From Clarkia xantiana subsp. parviflora (taxonomy: Eukaryota; Streptophyta; Magnoliopsida; Myrtales; Onagraceae), in contig JAPTYO010000059.1 in assembly GCA_036873135.1 (NCBI GenBank), positions 12,889,066 through 12,953,065 on the forward strand: a stretch of 64,000 nucleotides of DNA. Direction: 5' to 3'. Below the pieces are notes generated by a model that was not told the DNA's origin, made no database searches, and saw only the letters and a list, made by a program, of their open reading frames with translations. Positions 29,849 to 44,480 of the stretch are shown one piece after another (the first letter of the stretch is position 1; the number at the start of each line of letters is the position of its first letter). The position numbers were made by a program, and so were the translations under genes.

Positions 29849-31350
29849 ATAACTGAGAACACGTGAGTCTCTATCTTTGCATGGACAATTGCTCTTTGGT
29901 TCATCATGTTATAACTCTGGTCTTATATATTTTAATTTTCATCATGAGGATCACTTATAGAAAGCTTGCTTATTTATACTTGACACGTTGGCATCGTTCC
30001 TGCAGCAAAAAATGCTTGGCTTGAGTAAAATTTTGATCAGGCAAGCATTGTCAACCTCTAGTGGTCAGTGTAGTGATGTCTCTCTTTGCTAGACCAACTC
30101 ACTGTCTTGTCGGGAAAACTGGTTCTTCTGTTGGAGTTGGTGGAAGAATTGGCAGCTGATTTTATCCATATGGAAGATATTGCTGTAATTAGGGCGGCTC
30201 TCGAAGGATGTTCAGGTATATAAAGATCGAAGTGAAGGAAATGATAATACCTTCACTAAAACTATAGGTATAGTCTACCACTGGACCGATCCCTTTTCTC
30301 ATTCTGCTCATAGAAAGCAGCTATAGTATTGCCTATTGCCAATATTGAGACTAGGGTTCGGTAATTCGAGTTTTAGATGTTTACCTAGTTTAAGTGGGTA
30401 TATATATAACTGATTTCTCTTAAGTTATGGGTCAGTGATCTAATGTTCATCCTTGTGGAGGAGTCTTTAGTCTACAGAGATATCTGTTCAACCATAAGTT
30501 GGGGATCTATGTTAATAGAGAGATGGGGGAATATATGCTGCATTGCTTTTGAGTCTGCTATGGAAGCTAGCTGCATATTATGATTGGGATTGTGGCTCAG
30601 TAGAGTTTTTTTTTCTTTTTTTTTTCTTTTGGTTTGTAGTGCTTTTGAATGAATTGTGATATGTTGGGGAGAATATGCGCGATATATTGTTTCGCTGATT
30701 ACGATGATGTTCGGGCGTGTTAATGTGGAGTTGGTTTTTTTTGTCATTCATATTGAGATCAGCTGATCTATCTTTTGGTCAATTGTATATTTAGTGGCTT
30801 ATTATTCCTCTCCATATCTTGAGAATGTGTGGCGTATGTGTAATTACACAAAACTGATTACGACGTGACAATCGACCCGACTATGATTAACATTCTGTCT
30901 CATCAATAGACTCTCCATTAAAGGAAAGCTGGAAAACGACGCATCGGAAAAGGCAAATCAAATTTCAAGCCCATGAAGTAAGAAAATAAAGCAATTCTTG
31001 TAGATCAAATGCGCTTTTTCCGACCTCCACCGAAAGAAATGGACCACTGGCGACTATATTGCCTAAAGACTTATTCCTTTTCATACTTTGGATTTCTTTT
31101 GACACAACAACGAATGGATTACTTGTGAGAATTCTAAAATCTATTAATGTTTACAATCTTCTGCTTATGGTTTGTTATTTTTTCTGACCAGACTTAGTAA
31201 ATAACTAGTTCATGCACGGGTTCTGTCAACATAATTTCACCAACAATCTAATATAGTCAAGATGTCGATCTGTTAAGTCCAATTTTACTTGTCTCCTCTT
31301 AAGCCTGATGTGGTATATTGGTCAGAACCCCGTCAACATAACCCAACATC
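29849..31350. other. UPF3 3' UTR and intergenic sequence
   Basis: A probable 3' UTR intron runs from a GTGAGT donor at 29863 to a TTCCTGCAG-type acceptor ending at 30005. Gene-like base composition continues to about 30800. After that the sequence is AT-rich, and a diverged copy of the following 89-bp repeat begins near 31240. No protein gene is supported. Confidence 0.45.
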
Positions 31351-31613
31351 CTACTATAGTCAATATGCTGGTCCATTACTGTCCTCGCATACTCTTATGT
31401 TTGATCCACTAGGTTAATCAGACAGACGTGAGTCACATCCTACTATAGTCAATATGCTGGTCCATTACTGTCCTCGCATACTCTTATGTTTGATCCACTA
31501 GGTTAATCAGACAGACGTGAGTCACATCCTACTATAGTCAATATGCTGGTCCATTACTGTCCTCGCATACTCTTATGTTTGATCCACTAGGTTAATCAGA
31601 CAGACGTGAGTCC
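31351..31613. repeat. Three tandem copies of an 89-bp repeat
   Basis: The unit containing CTACTATAGTCAATATGCTG and CACTAGGTTAATCAGACAGA starts at 31351, 31440 and 31529. The copies read as identical, which points to recent expansion. A diverged further copy lies just upstream. Confidence 0.9.
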
Positions 31614-32024
31614 TTTAAATACGATGTGACTTTCCAAGTGGTTTCAAATCTGGAATTTTAAACTCGAACCATATAAAAGTAAATGTTTTCCTCGTCAAAT
31701 CACACAATTGTAGATGCTATACGGGGTTTTTTTTCCTAATACAGTTCTTTTATCTTCTAGATAGTGCATTACAGTTAAGATCTTGACACGTATACTGAGT
31801 GTAATTAAATTTTTTTAAAACTTTATTGAAATTGATGAGTCAAATTATTATTATTAAATATGTGAAGACATACAAACTAGAACAGATAATTTTTTTTCTA
31901 CCTTGGATTATATATGTATAATGAAAAATATAGACAACGAAATTCCAACTTAATGTACGGCGGATATGCCGAATGAATACCTCCAAAATACTGCTGTGGC
32001 CGTATACAGTAGAGGAATGACTCA

Positions 32025-33881
32025 GAGCACTTCCAATAGGAAGTGCCTAGTGCCTCCACATAAGCAGCCACGTCACTGTCAACTCATCAAAGTGGCACTG
32101 CTACAGTATTTGCTACAGTAAATGGCACTGTAAAATTGGCACTCTCTCCAGTAGTGGAGGTCAAGTTCCACTTCTACATTGGGACCCACATAATTTCATA
32201 ATTCAAATATAATTTTTACATTATATATAAATTATATCATTATATATAAATTATATATTCATATTTTTTTACAAATACGGACATGAATAGATAATGAGAT
32301 TCAAGTATTAGATGTTTTAATAAAAAAAAAAAAGGGAATATATATACAAAATTATAAAAATGTAATTGAATTTTTTAATAAAAATTTACATCCTATAGGG
32401 ATAAGAAAATAACCGGGCCGGTCGGTTCGGAACTGGTATAGACTGGACCGGTTCCAAACAGACCAATTATGCGAGAGGAGAACCATACCAAAAACCAGTA
32501 ATATACTTCTCAAAAAATTGATTTTTGACTGGACCAGACTGTTTTGAACTGGTTTTGAACTGGATCAGTTTTGTCGGAGGATCGGTTTTTCGTTTTTTTT
32601 TTAATTAGGGTAAATTTGTATAGGAAAATGGGTCGGACCAGTTTTGAACCGAACCAGACTTTTTTTACAGTTCCAGTCCAAAATCGGTCCAGAATTTTTA
32701 GTGCTAATTTCAAATTCAGTCCAGACCGGACCATACTGTTTTAATTAGTACCAATCCAGTTCGGAACATATTCGGGCCCGACCGGTTCGTGCATATCCAT
32801 AGTTCTCTATTGTCAATTCATTGCAATAATTATACGTTACTTGACCAAGGTAAAATTACTATTAGGTGCAGTCCCCATGCGGCATGCAGAATGATTGATA
32901 AGTATAATTGTTGATATAATAACATTGATCAATCAAATTCATTGAATCTATTATTTCACCATAATCAGTGTATATCTGTTATACGTTGATTATATTAATT
33001 CAACATCATCAACATATTCACGTTTATGTACATCCATGATCATATTAGTAAATTGATTATTGCATTAATCATGTGTTTTTATATATGATTTTCAATATAT
33101 GTAAATTAGAAATATATTATATATACATCATTCTAAAAGTATAATTTTTATAATAATTTATCGTAAAATATATATTTCTTTCATAATATAATATAATATA
33201 ATATAATATAATATAATATAATATAATACGTAAAATATATAAAAAAATATATATATGCATTAAAATAATATAATATTTTGTAGTAATTATTTTCCATATT
33301 TAATAATTTGAAATGTTATACTATTTCAAAATTTAGAATTAACGGTTATTCAACATGGTAACATATAAACAAATTAGATATGGAAATTTCGAAATTGATT
33401 CAAAATTAAAAAGTAGTAATTTTGGTTCGTGTCGTTATTTATGTTACATAATATTCAAAATGACTGATTACGGCTCTTGTCTATCTGACTTAGCGTAACC
33501 GAATATATATACAATCAAAGAGATGAGCAACACAATCGAATAAAATAATATTAAAAAGTTGGCACCGACATGAACAGTAACTTGAGAGTTCCTACTAGTA
33601 GGCACTGTCTCACTTCACTATTCACTAAATAATGGCAAAACAGTAATATTAGTAATCCTAGTCACGCCTAGTGGCGCCTAGTCAGCGTCCGGTGGCAAAA
33701 ATTGGAATTAGGCACTTCCATTTTGGAACAAGGCATTCCTATTGAAAATGCAAGTGCCTATTTAATCATTACCAGTAGGGACCAACAGTAAATAGCACTA
33801 GACACTAGGCACTCTCTACAATAATAAATTTACAACATGTAACTAGGCACTAGGCACTAGGCACTACTGTTGGAAGTGCTC
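32025..33881. mobile_element. TIR element, GAGCACTTCCAA family, non-autonomous
   Basis: The left end GAGCACTTCCAATAGGAAGT and the right end, read as its complement (GAGCACTTCCAACAG), form terminal inverted repeats. A 3-bp TCA flanks both sides (32022-32024 and 33882-33884). Subterminal regions on both sides are rich in GGCACT/AGGCACTAG motifs. The interior is AT-rich with a GGTTTTGAACTGG-type repeat region (32410-32790) and a TATAA-type microsatellite near 33186-33228. No transposase is seen. A Harbinger-like or hAT-like origin is possible and I cannot decide between them. Confidence 0.7.
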
Positions 33882-33884
33882 TCA

Positions 33885-35069
33885 AAGGAGTGTCAGTAAA
33901 AAGCAGATATATATATTCCTCAACCTCCACCTTCGCACTCCTCCACTCACAGCTGCTGCTCCAATCTCACCGTAAAGGTGAACCACCATCTCTATTGGCG
34001 AAAGACGGACTGACGGAGGCAGGAAAGCCGTCCGATTAGGCTCAATTCATCTTCTTTTCCGTTTCTGCTGGCTTGAGTTCGGTCACGGATCAATAATGTC
34101 AAAGCTAAAGCAAATTGCCGGGAGTCTGTTATAGTTTAGCCATCCGTTTTAGTGCTTCCACTCCGGGTAAGTCCAGGTCATGAATTTGTATTGCGCCTGC
34201 TGTTCTTATTCTATTAGAAGCGATTGCGTTTCCAGAAGCGTGTAGGATGAATTTGAAGGTCTTTGAGGTTTTTGGTTTGGATTTTATTAGTTATTGGTAT
34301 TTAGATCTACTTCTACAAACGTTCTGGTGGGGTGTGCGTTTCTGATTACTTTTCTCATTTCTCGTGTCTACACCAAGTACTGGATTTTGTATTTTTCTGA
34401 GGATTTTGGATCGGAAAGAACGGATTGTATTAGGTCGCTCACCGGTGTTGTGCAGAATCATGAATGTATTTCTTGATATCTACTATGTTTAAGGCTCAAT
34501 TTTCAAATTTGAAGAAGAATTATGTGGCTTTTCTCATTTTAGGATAAGATTTCCATTTCATGTTATTCTGCAAAATGAAATGCTGGTACTCTAGTATTAT
34601 CCAACTGGAGCATGTGATAATGCATCTAATTAATCATAGATTCATCTGACTAAATCTTGCAACTTTTCTGTGTTTGTGTGTCTGTGACAATATGATTGCT
34701 CTAGTACTGAGTGGAGTCTGCTGTCGAGTTTAAGTTTGTTGTATAGGAAGAAATTCAGTTGCATGTATTTTGAATTAGTCACTTTCTGTCAGTCACTCCT
34801 TTGTTGTTTATTGGTGGAAATTCATCAAGAGGGTTTCTTTTTTCATTGTACGTTGGTTTTTGGATTACACCATCCTATGTTTTCAGTGGTGCACTGGTAA
34901 TCTATATTTAACTTTTCTTGCATTACTTCCCCCTATTTGGATGAACGTGAGTTGTTCTTATTTGCCAATTAAAACAGGGAAGCTGGTTGCCTGAACTGGA
35001 TGAGAAACTGGAGCAAAAAGTATAGCATGGGTGGCAATTGCTAGCATTACAGCATTAGTGGGGCATATT
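33885..35069 (+). other. Promoter and 5' UTR of the shaggy-like kinase
   Basis: A CT-rich leader begins near 33920. A GTAAGT donor at 34167 and an AAAACAG acceptor ending at 34977 suggest an 811-bp intron in the 5' UTR. The start codon at 35070 lies in the exon after it. Confidence 0.55.
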
Positions 35070-38254
<3,185 letters not shown>

Positions 38255-39874
38255 GGCTAAACCACGGTGGCTTGTCGGTTATCGATGTCTTTCTGCTTCT
38301 TCTATTCCCGTCTCGTGTTGTCGATGGGTCCGAGTAAAGTAGAAGACCATGTATCATCTGAAGGACCAACAGCACTAGGTAGTGCATTGTATGATAAAAG
38401 AAGCCGCTCATTTTGCTTCAGCAGTGAAGATGAAGCGTTTATTTATATAGATTTTATATACCTATACATATACTTATGCTGGTTTATGTTGAAAGTACTG
38501 GGTTTTGCTTCTGGGGTTGTTCTCTGCTGAGTGATGTGAATTTTTCCAAATAGACATACATACATTACCTATAATTATATTATTGTTTGTCTAAATTAAA
38601 AGAAAAAGTGAACAATTTGCTACTTCAAGTTTTGTACGTGGACAAAACATTAATTCTGTTAAATAATTCATATAATTTGTACGGAATTGGTCACGTGACT
38701 TCTGTCGTTCGCGGTTTTTAGAATGTATATAAGTTTATTCTTTATTTCTTATTAATGCTTTAAGTCAAGTAATACTAGCCGTTAACCTATTTAAAAGAAA
38801 TTCAGATGCTATACAGAATTATTACACATATATATAATAATTATTGTACGTTTAATTCGATGACCGACTTTTCATTTCGAGGCCTGAAGATGCAGCATGT
38901 GATTGAATTAATTAATCTACATTTAATTATTAATAATTAAAATACGCAGCATATAATAAATTCTCTGGAACTCATACTTAATATAATTATTAGTTAATTA
39001 ATAAATAAACCACCTACACTAAAACAGAGGCGCAGTTGCATTAATAGCTGCATTAGTTCAGTTTTAGTTTAAGAACCATGGTACTTTCTTCAATGCCCCT
39101 AAGTCAACTCTTGAGCACAGTTCGCATTATCGTATAACTAAATATTAATATACAATGTTAAAAATCTAAAAACTGTCACAAATTTGTGTGTCTCAAGATT
39201 AAATTGTTAATATCGAGTGTCTTAAGTTTTAGTTTTAATGCAATATGGTTTTCCGTCAATTTTGGGATTAACTTTGACGGAATGAGTTGCAAAAATAATT
39301 TTGCTATTTTATAAAATTTCTACAAAGCCTCCGATTCCGGCCATCCACTTCTAATTCCAGTCACCCACCTCCGATTTTGGAGGTGAGTAGCTTTGAATCG
39401 AAGGTGTTTGGCCGGAATCAGAGGTAGCTAGGTGGTTCGAAATCAGAGGTGGGTGACTCGGAATCAGAGTGTGGGTAGCCGAAATCAGATGTGGTTGGTC
39501 ACAATCGAAGGTTGACACGTGACAAACACGCTGCATCCTGGGAGTAATTTAGAAATTTTCAAATTTATTCGGTCATGTGACCAGCACGAGACCAATTTCT
39601 TTTAAATTTATCCCCAAAATTTGACGGAGACACTAAATTGTAACAAAATGAAACTGGAAACAGTCGATATTACATAAAACACCAAATTGACACAAGATGC
39701 AAACTTGGGACAATTTTTACCCTAATATATAAGTCCCGGCTAATATAAAAACGGGTTTATTTAAACTTGAATTATAACTATCCTGATTAAAATTATCATA
39801 CATAAAAGCATACGAAAACCATTTAAATTATTTATCTTATAGATTATTGTATGTTTGTAATGAAGAGTAGCTAG
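38255..39874. other. Intergenic after the kinase gene
   Basis: This holds the likely kinase 3' UTR (to about 38530), AT-rich spacer, a foldback element at about 39160-39725, and the 3' UTR of the minus-strand NDR1/HIN1-like gene. Confidence 0.45.
39160..39725. mobile_element. Foldback (MULE-like) element
   Basis: The diverged arms AATCTAAAAACTGTC (left) and GGGTAAAAATTGTCCCAAGT (right, complement) enclose an interior with GGTCATGTGACCAGCACGAG and a CCGGCCACCCACCTCC-like stretch. The same layout is seen in the element at 45828. No transposase is present. Confidence 0.6.
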
Positions 39875-42374
39875 CTAGACCTTGACAGTGCAACGCTGCA
39901 TCATCTGATACTTGACTGCATTATAATCCCCAGTCATGGCTGAACTGCTTCCAAACGCTATAAATGCAGGGCACTCCACGAATATATTGTAGCTCCCACT
40001 TGTAATGGATCCAACTCTCCATCTCAGCCGTCCAGATAGCTTCACCTTCAGCAAGATCGTGCCGTTGGATTGGTCCCGACTCAGGCTCACCGCGTTGTAC
40101 GGCGCGATCGGGACTGACGGGCCGAACAGGAACGGCGACCATACGTGCGCTTCCTTGTGACCCTGAGATCGTAATTTACGTATATAGAGAAAGTTACTGT
40201 GAAAGTTTAGACTAATCACCTGACCGACAATAAGAACTTAATCACAGTCTCATGTCTGTACAATGTTGCTTTTAGTTATAATTTCAAGTTGTTGCTAATA
40301 AGGGTTAAAGGTACTTTTGGTGCCACATGTTTGACCTGTGTAGGTTTTTGGTGCCATATGTTTCATTTTGTAGGTTTTTTGTGCCATATGTTTGAGAGGT
40401 TGTATGTTTTTGGTATTTCCGTTAGTCAACAGTTAGTTTGACCGTTAAATACTTTTATTTTGTTCAATTAAGTCCTCAAATTTATATTTCTAAAATTTAA
40501 TATTTACAATTTAGTCCTTATTATTTGCTCAAGTCACCGTCCAAGGCCGCCGACCACCACCCACCACCTCCAAGGCCGCCGACCGCCACGAAACGGGCCG
40601 GCCACCACCCCACGGCACTGGCCACCACCGCTTGGGGCCGAAAACCACCCCAATTGGTGGTGGCCGGACCCAATTGGTGGTGGTTACGGCCCCAATCGGG
40701 GCCGGCCACCACCAGTGGTGGTGGCTACAGCCCCAATCGGGGCCGGCCACCACCAATTGGTGGTGGGTACAGCCCCAATCGGGGCCGGCCACAACCAGTT
40801 GGGGCCGCCGGCCCCGATTGGAGCCCTCTGTGGCCCCAATCGGGACCGGCGACCCCAATTGGTGGTGGCCGGCCCCGATTAGGGCTGTACCCACCACCAA
40901 TTGGTGGTGGCCGACCCCGATTGGGGCTGTAGCCACCACCACTGGTGGTGGCCGGCCCCGATTGGGGCCGTAGCCACCACCAATCGGTGGTGGCCGGCCC
41001 CAATTGGTGGTGGCCACCTCAATTGGGGCCGGCCACCACCAATTGGGGTGGTTTTCGGCCCCAAGCGGTGGTGGCCGGTGCCGTGGGGTGGTGGCCGGCC
41101 CGTTTCGTGGCGGTCGGCGGCCTTGGAGGTGGTGGGCGGTGGCCGGCGGCCTTGGACAGTGACTTGGGTAAACAATAGGGACTAAATTGTAAATATTAAA
41201 TTTTAGAAATATAAATTTGAGGACTAAATTGAACAAAATAAAAGTATTTAACGGTCAAACTAACTGTTGACTAACGGAAATACCAAAAACATACAACCTC
41301 TCAAACATACGGCACCAAAAGCCTACAAAACGAAACATATGACACCAAAAACCTACACAGGTCAAACATGTTCCATCTTTCGTTTTCATTGTTTTTTTAT
41401 TTTTGTCTGTTTTTTCTGTTATAGCAGTGACAGAGCTAGAAACTAACTAATGGGATAAAGTAATGATTGAGGTAAAAAGTACAAATTTAGAAAATATATA
41501 ACATTTATAACTAAAAATATAAAAAATGAAAGTTCATATCAAATTTAGCTTACATACATATACTTTTTTTTAAAAAACTTAACTATATGGGGAATTAGCC
41601 AAAAAAAAAAAAAGGGACAGATGTCCCCTACCTATCATAATGGAGGGATCCGCCCTGAGTTAAAGAAAAGTAGTAGTCTCGTTTCGTTCTTTTCTCTTTT
41701 TTAAATGCTCTTACCGTTGAATTTTAGCGTGATATTGGATTAAAATCCGTCAAATTAACTGAAAAAAGAGACGGAAAATAAAAAAAACGAAATATGTAAC
41801 ACCTGTTCGCAACAATTTAAACCCGTGACACCTAAAAACAACATGGTGCAAATTTAGGAATGTGTATAGACTTTTAACCCTTTATTTAATAGACCTTATT
41901 ACTATTATTTTTTAAATCTTATTCAGCTCAATATACTAACCCATTACCATAAACTTAACCACTCATCATTAACCTCATTAATTACAAATATGATTTGTTA
42001 TTTGATGTACGTAGAATAGCTTAGTAATAATTTGTTACCTGGTACGATGATGGAATGCTCGTCCTCAGAGTAATCTGCTGGTCGTTATACGTTGCGTACG
42101 CGCTCAGCTTGTCGTAGTAAACCCCGACTCGAGCATTAGGGTTTCGGGACACGACCGTCACCTGGAACGTGGCGTTTAGGAGGTACGGGTCGCCGGAGAC
42201 CTTGAACCCGTAAATGGTGGCATCTTGTATCATGAACCGGGGGCGGTGCGGCCGTATCGCAAAGTACACCGTGACGGCAACGATGATGGCGATGAGCACA
42301 AACACTAAGATCCCGATGAAGGCGATGCGGCGGGTGGTGTTGCCGTGGCGAGGACACGTGTTGTCTTCGGTCAT
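39875..42374 (-). CDS. NDR1/HIN1-like (LEA-2 type) membrane protein
   Basis: Two exons (42374-42039 and 40162-39875) encode 207 residues. After a short basic cytoplasmic tail (NTTRRIAF) there is one hydrophobic span at about residues 17-40 (IGILVFVLIAIIVAVTVYFA). A LEA_2-type extracellular domain follows, with conserved NPNARVGVYYDKL and a late FGPSVPIAPY segment. Proteins of this family sit in the plasma membrane, and some take part in pathogen responses; the role of this one cannot be read from sequence. The single 1876-bp intron carries a large inverted repeat, so correct splicing requires passing a strong potential hairpin. Confidence 0.92.
40325..41371. repeat. 1-kb inverted repeat with GC-rich core, foldback element
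   Basis: Two arms of about 500 bp are reverse complements, centred near 40848. The outer pair is TTGACCTGTGTAGG (40331) and CCTACACAGGTCAA (ending 41365). The outer halves are AT-rich. The inner halves are very GC-rich and made of CCACCACCAATTGGTGGTGG and GGCCCCGATTGGGGC modules, which are themselves palindromic. A GGGTTAAAGGTAC-type left end (about 40308) resembles the other foldback elements here, but the matching right end is not clear. Long frames on both strands across the core are repeat artefacts. Confidence 0.9.
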
Positions 42375-43385
42375 TTTGGGTGTTAAGTGAATGGGAAGTG
42401 AGTTTTGAAGTGAAGTGAAGTGAAGTAGATTTGAATGGAGTGATTGATTGATAGATCCAAAGGAACGTATATGAAGGTTAGATAAAGGGATCGAATCTCC
42501 ATGTTGGGTGGTAGTTTAAAAATATTTATTTTAGGAAAATAATATAATTAATGAACCTGCATTTTCGCTCAAAAAAATTCATTTTTAAATCGAACACCAT
42601 GAAAATAATTAATATTAATCAATCTAAACATTGTCTCAACTATATATATATATAGATTATATTGCTAATCAATCGGTGCTGTAAATTTAAATGTTAATAT
42701 TCGATGCGACAGTATCATTTGTTTTTCTTTTTTCTCTTAAAATTGATGAAATAAATATATGTTTTTTAAAGTATCAATATGTCTAAACCATGAACAATAA
42801 ATCTGATATTTAGAAAAAGTAGAAGACAATATGTTTTTGTTGCTCACCATTTTTAACACCAAAATCAGTTAAAAATGTGAAAAGCAAAAGATCTAATAGT
42901 TGTGAGTTGTGACACCAAATGTTAACATTTTAAATATAGAATAGCAATCAACAATTGATACTATTTTTGGGGTTTTGTAACTTACCCTTAATTAATACTA
43001 ATTATCTAGACTATCACTCATACGTTCGAATTTATACGAGGACCATGTTTGCTCCACATTTAGATTAATTTTTATTTGTACGTAACGAAGTAGTCCTAAT
43101 ATAATAAAGTAATGCTCTTGAATAAAAAAAAACACAAAAAAAATATATATTTCATTGAATCAAGTAACGTTTCCCTCTTGTGGGAACTAAACTGAGAGCA
43201 TATATATATATATACATCACTTCATATATGTACATAACTTCGAACGCAAAAATATGTTCAAACAATACACACTACTCGTCGGTCCAGTCTAGACTGCGAA
43301 GCAAATTTCATCATCTAAATGAAAAACAAACGTATCTTCATCAAAACCACTCATTTGGATCCATCAACCTTGCGTATGATCCAGT
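42375..43385. other. Intergenic between NHL-like and PB1 genes
   Basis: The promoter of the minus-strand NDR1/HIN1-like gene and the 3' region of the minus-strand PB1 gene. AT-rich, with no further gene seen. Confidence 0.4.
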
Positions 43386-44480
43386 TCATTCATCCCTCAA
43401 CGTGTAGTAGCCACACGCGCCACCGTCTACCCGAGGATACCATTTCGAAGCCACTATTTGGTATAACGGCGACGCGGAATTTTGCTTCTCCGACGATGGT
43501 GGCGGCTTTGGCGAGTGGTAGCCCGACAGGTTTTGCCTGTAGCTAGGGTTTGGGTAGTAAAATTGCGGCTGTGGAAGAACGGATAAATGATTTGAACCAT
43601 TAGGGTTAGGGTTAGGGTTAGGGTTAGATGGGTTGGTTTCTTGTGGGGCCGGCGGTTCGGGCGAGATACTATACGGCGATATCGGGGACGTGCATGGCGA
43701 TGCGATATTGTTAAACGGTTGGTTCGGGCTGGCGGGAGTTACTACGACTTTATCGACTGTTAAGTTGGTGCGCGTAAGTCCATTAATAGCGTCGATGTAA
43801 CGTTGTTGCATGGCAATGTTCGGGTCGATCGGGGTTCGAGTTTCGATTACAGTGGGGCTCGAGGGGAACAAAAAGGCTCGTAACATGGGTCGACCCTCGG
43901 CTTGGTGCCGGTCGTGTTCTTCCAACATATGTTTGATGTCTTGGTCGGATCGGACAGTGACTAGGGTTTCGAGGTCCTCGGAAGCTAGCTCATACTTCAA
44001 CACCAATCCTTCCTCAAACATGGCATTCAGCTTCTTCGTTAGTTCTATTTAATATTAAGAAATAAATATCATTAGGAAAATATATTTTATTATATGCTGA
44101 TTAAGTTATATCGATTATTATTTGTTCTAATGTGTGTTATATCTAATACTATTTAATCATAATCATTTAAGGTTAAAAGAAGATAACAATCTCAAACCCT
44201 AAAAGGAAAAAAGTTGGCCACTCACCCAAACCCTAAAAAAAAGTTGGCCACTCACCCAAACCCTAAAAACGCAAACCCTAAAAATGCAAACCCTAAAATT
44301 AGAAAAGAAGGGGAGAAACGAAAACGCACCGGCGAAAGTGACGTCACGGGGAAGAGAGACAGCACGGGTTTCCCCGCCGATGTACTTAAAACAGCCATCG
44401 GAGGGGCGGAGTAGAATCCTTCCGCCATGGCTGCACAGAAACTTAAATCTCCCTGTCGGTGAAGATAGAGCGGATTCCAT
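43386..44480 (-). CDS. PB1-domain protein
   Basis: Two exons (44480-44330 and 44044-43386) encode 269 residues. The N-terminal PB1 domain spans about residues 10-95. It starts with FLCSHGGRILLRPSDGCFKY, continues with IGGETRAVSLPRDVTF, and includes an acidic DLETLVTVRSDQDIKHMLEE stretch that matches the second half of plant PB1 domains, which mediate protein-protein pairing. The rest is Pro/Ser/Asn-rich and probably disordered, with an NPNPNPNPN run encoded by a GGGTTA hexamer repeat. It resembles the plant family of small PB1 proteins of unknown function. The start is the first ATG of a clean frame. The short intron holds a cluster of telo-box-like motifs. Confidence 0.9.
43600..43625. repeat. 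(TTAGGG)4 hexamer repeat inside coding sequence
   Basis: Four TTAGGG units on the plus strand encode Asn-Pro pairs on the minus strand. Because the unit is six bases, length changes stay in frame. Confidence 0.9.
44193..44300. promoter_or_regulatory. Cluster of five telo-box-like motifs in the PB1-gene intron
   Basis: AAACCCTAAA occurs five times within about 105 bases. Two of the copies are inside a 30-bp direct repeat that includes AAGTTGGCCACTCACCC. Telo boxes (AAACCCTAA) are known plant cis-elements near transcription starts. Regulatory function here is inference. Confidence 0.55.

Noticed and set aside
40525..41236. Long Pro/Gly/Trp-rich frames on both strands
   Set aside because: They come from the GC-rich palindromic repeat core; the same peptides appear on both strands because the sequence is an inverted repeat.
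43600..43625. TTAGGG run as an internal telomere site
   Set aside because: Only four units, inside a coding exon, and most plants use TTTAGGG; it is best read as an Asn-Pro codon repeat.
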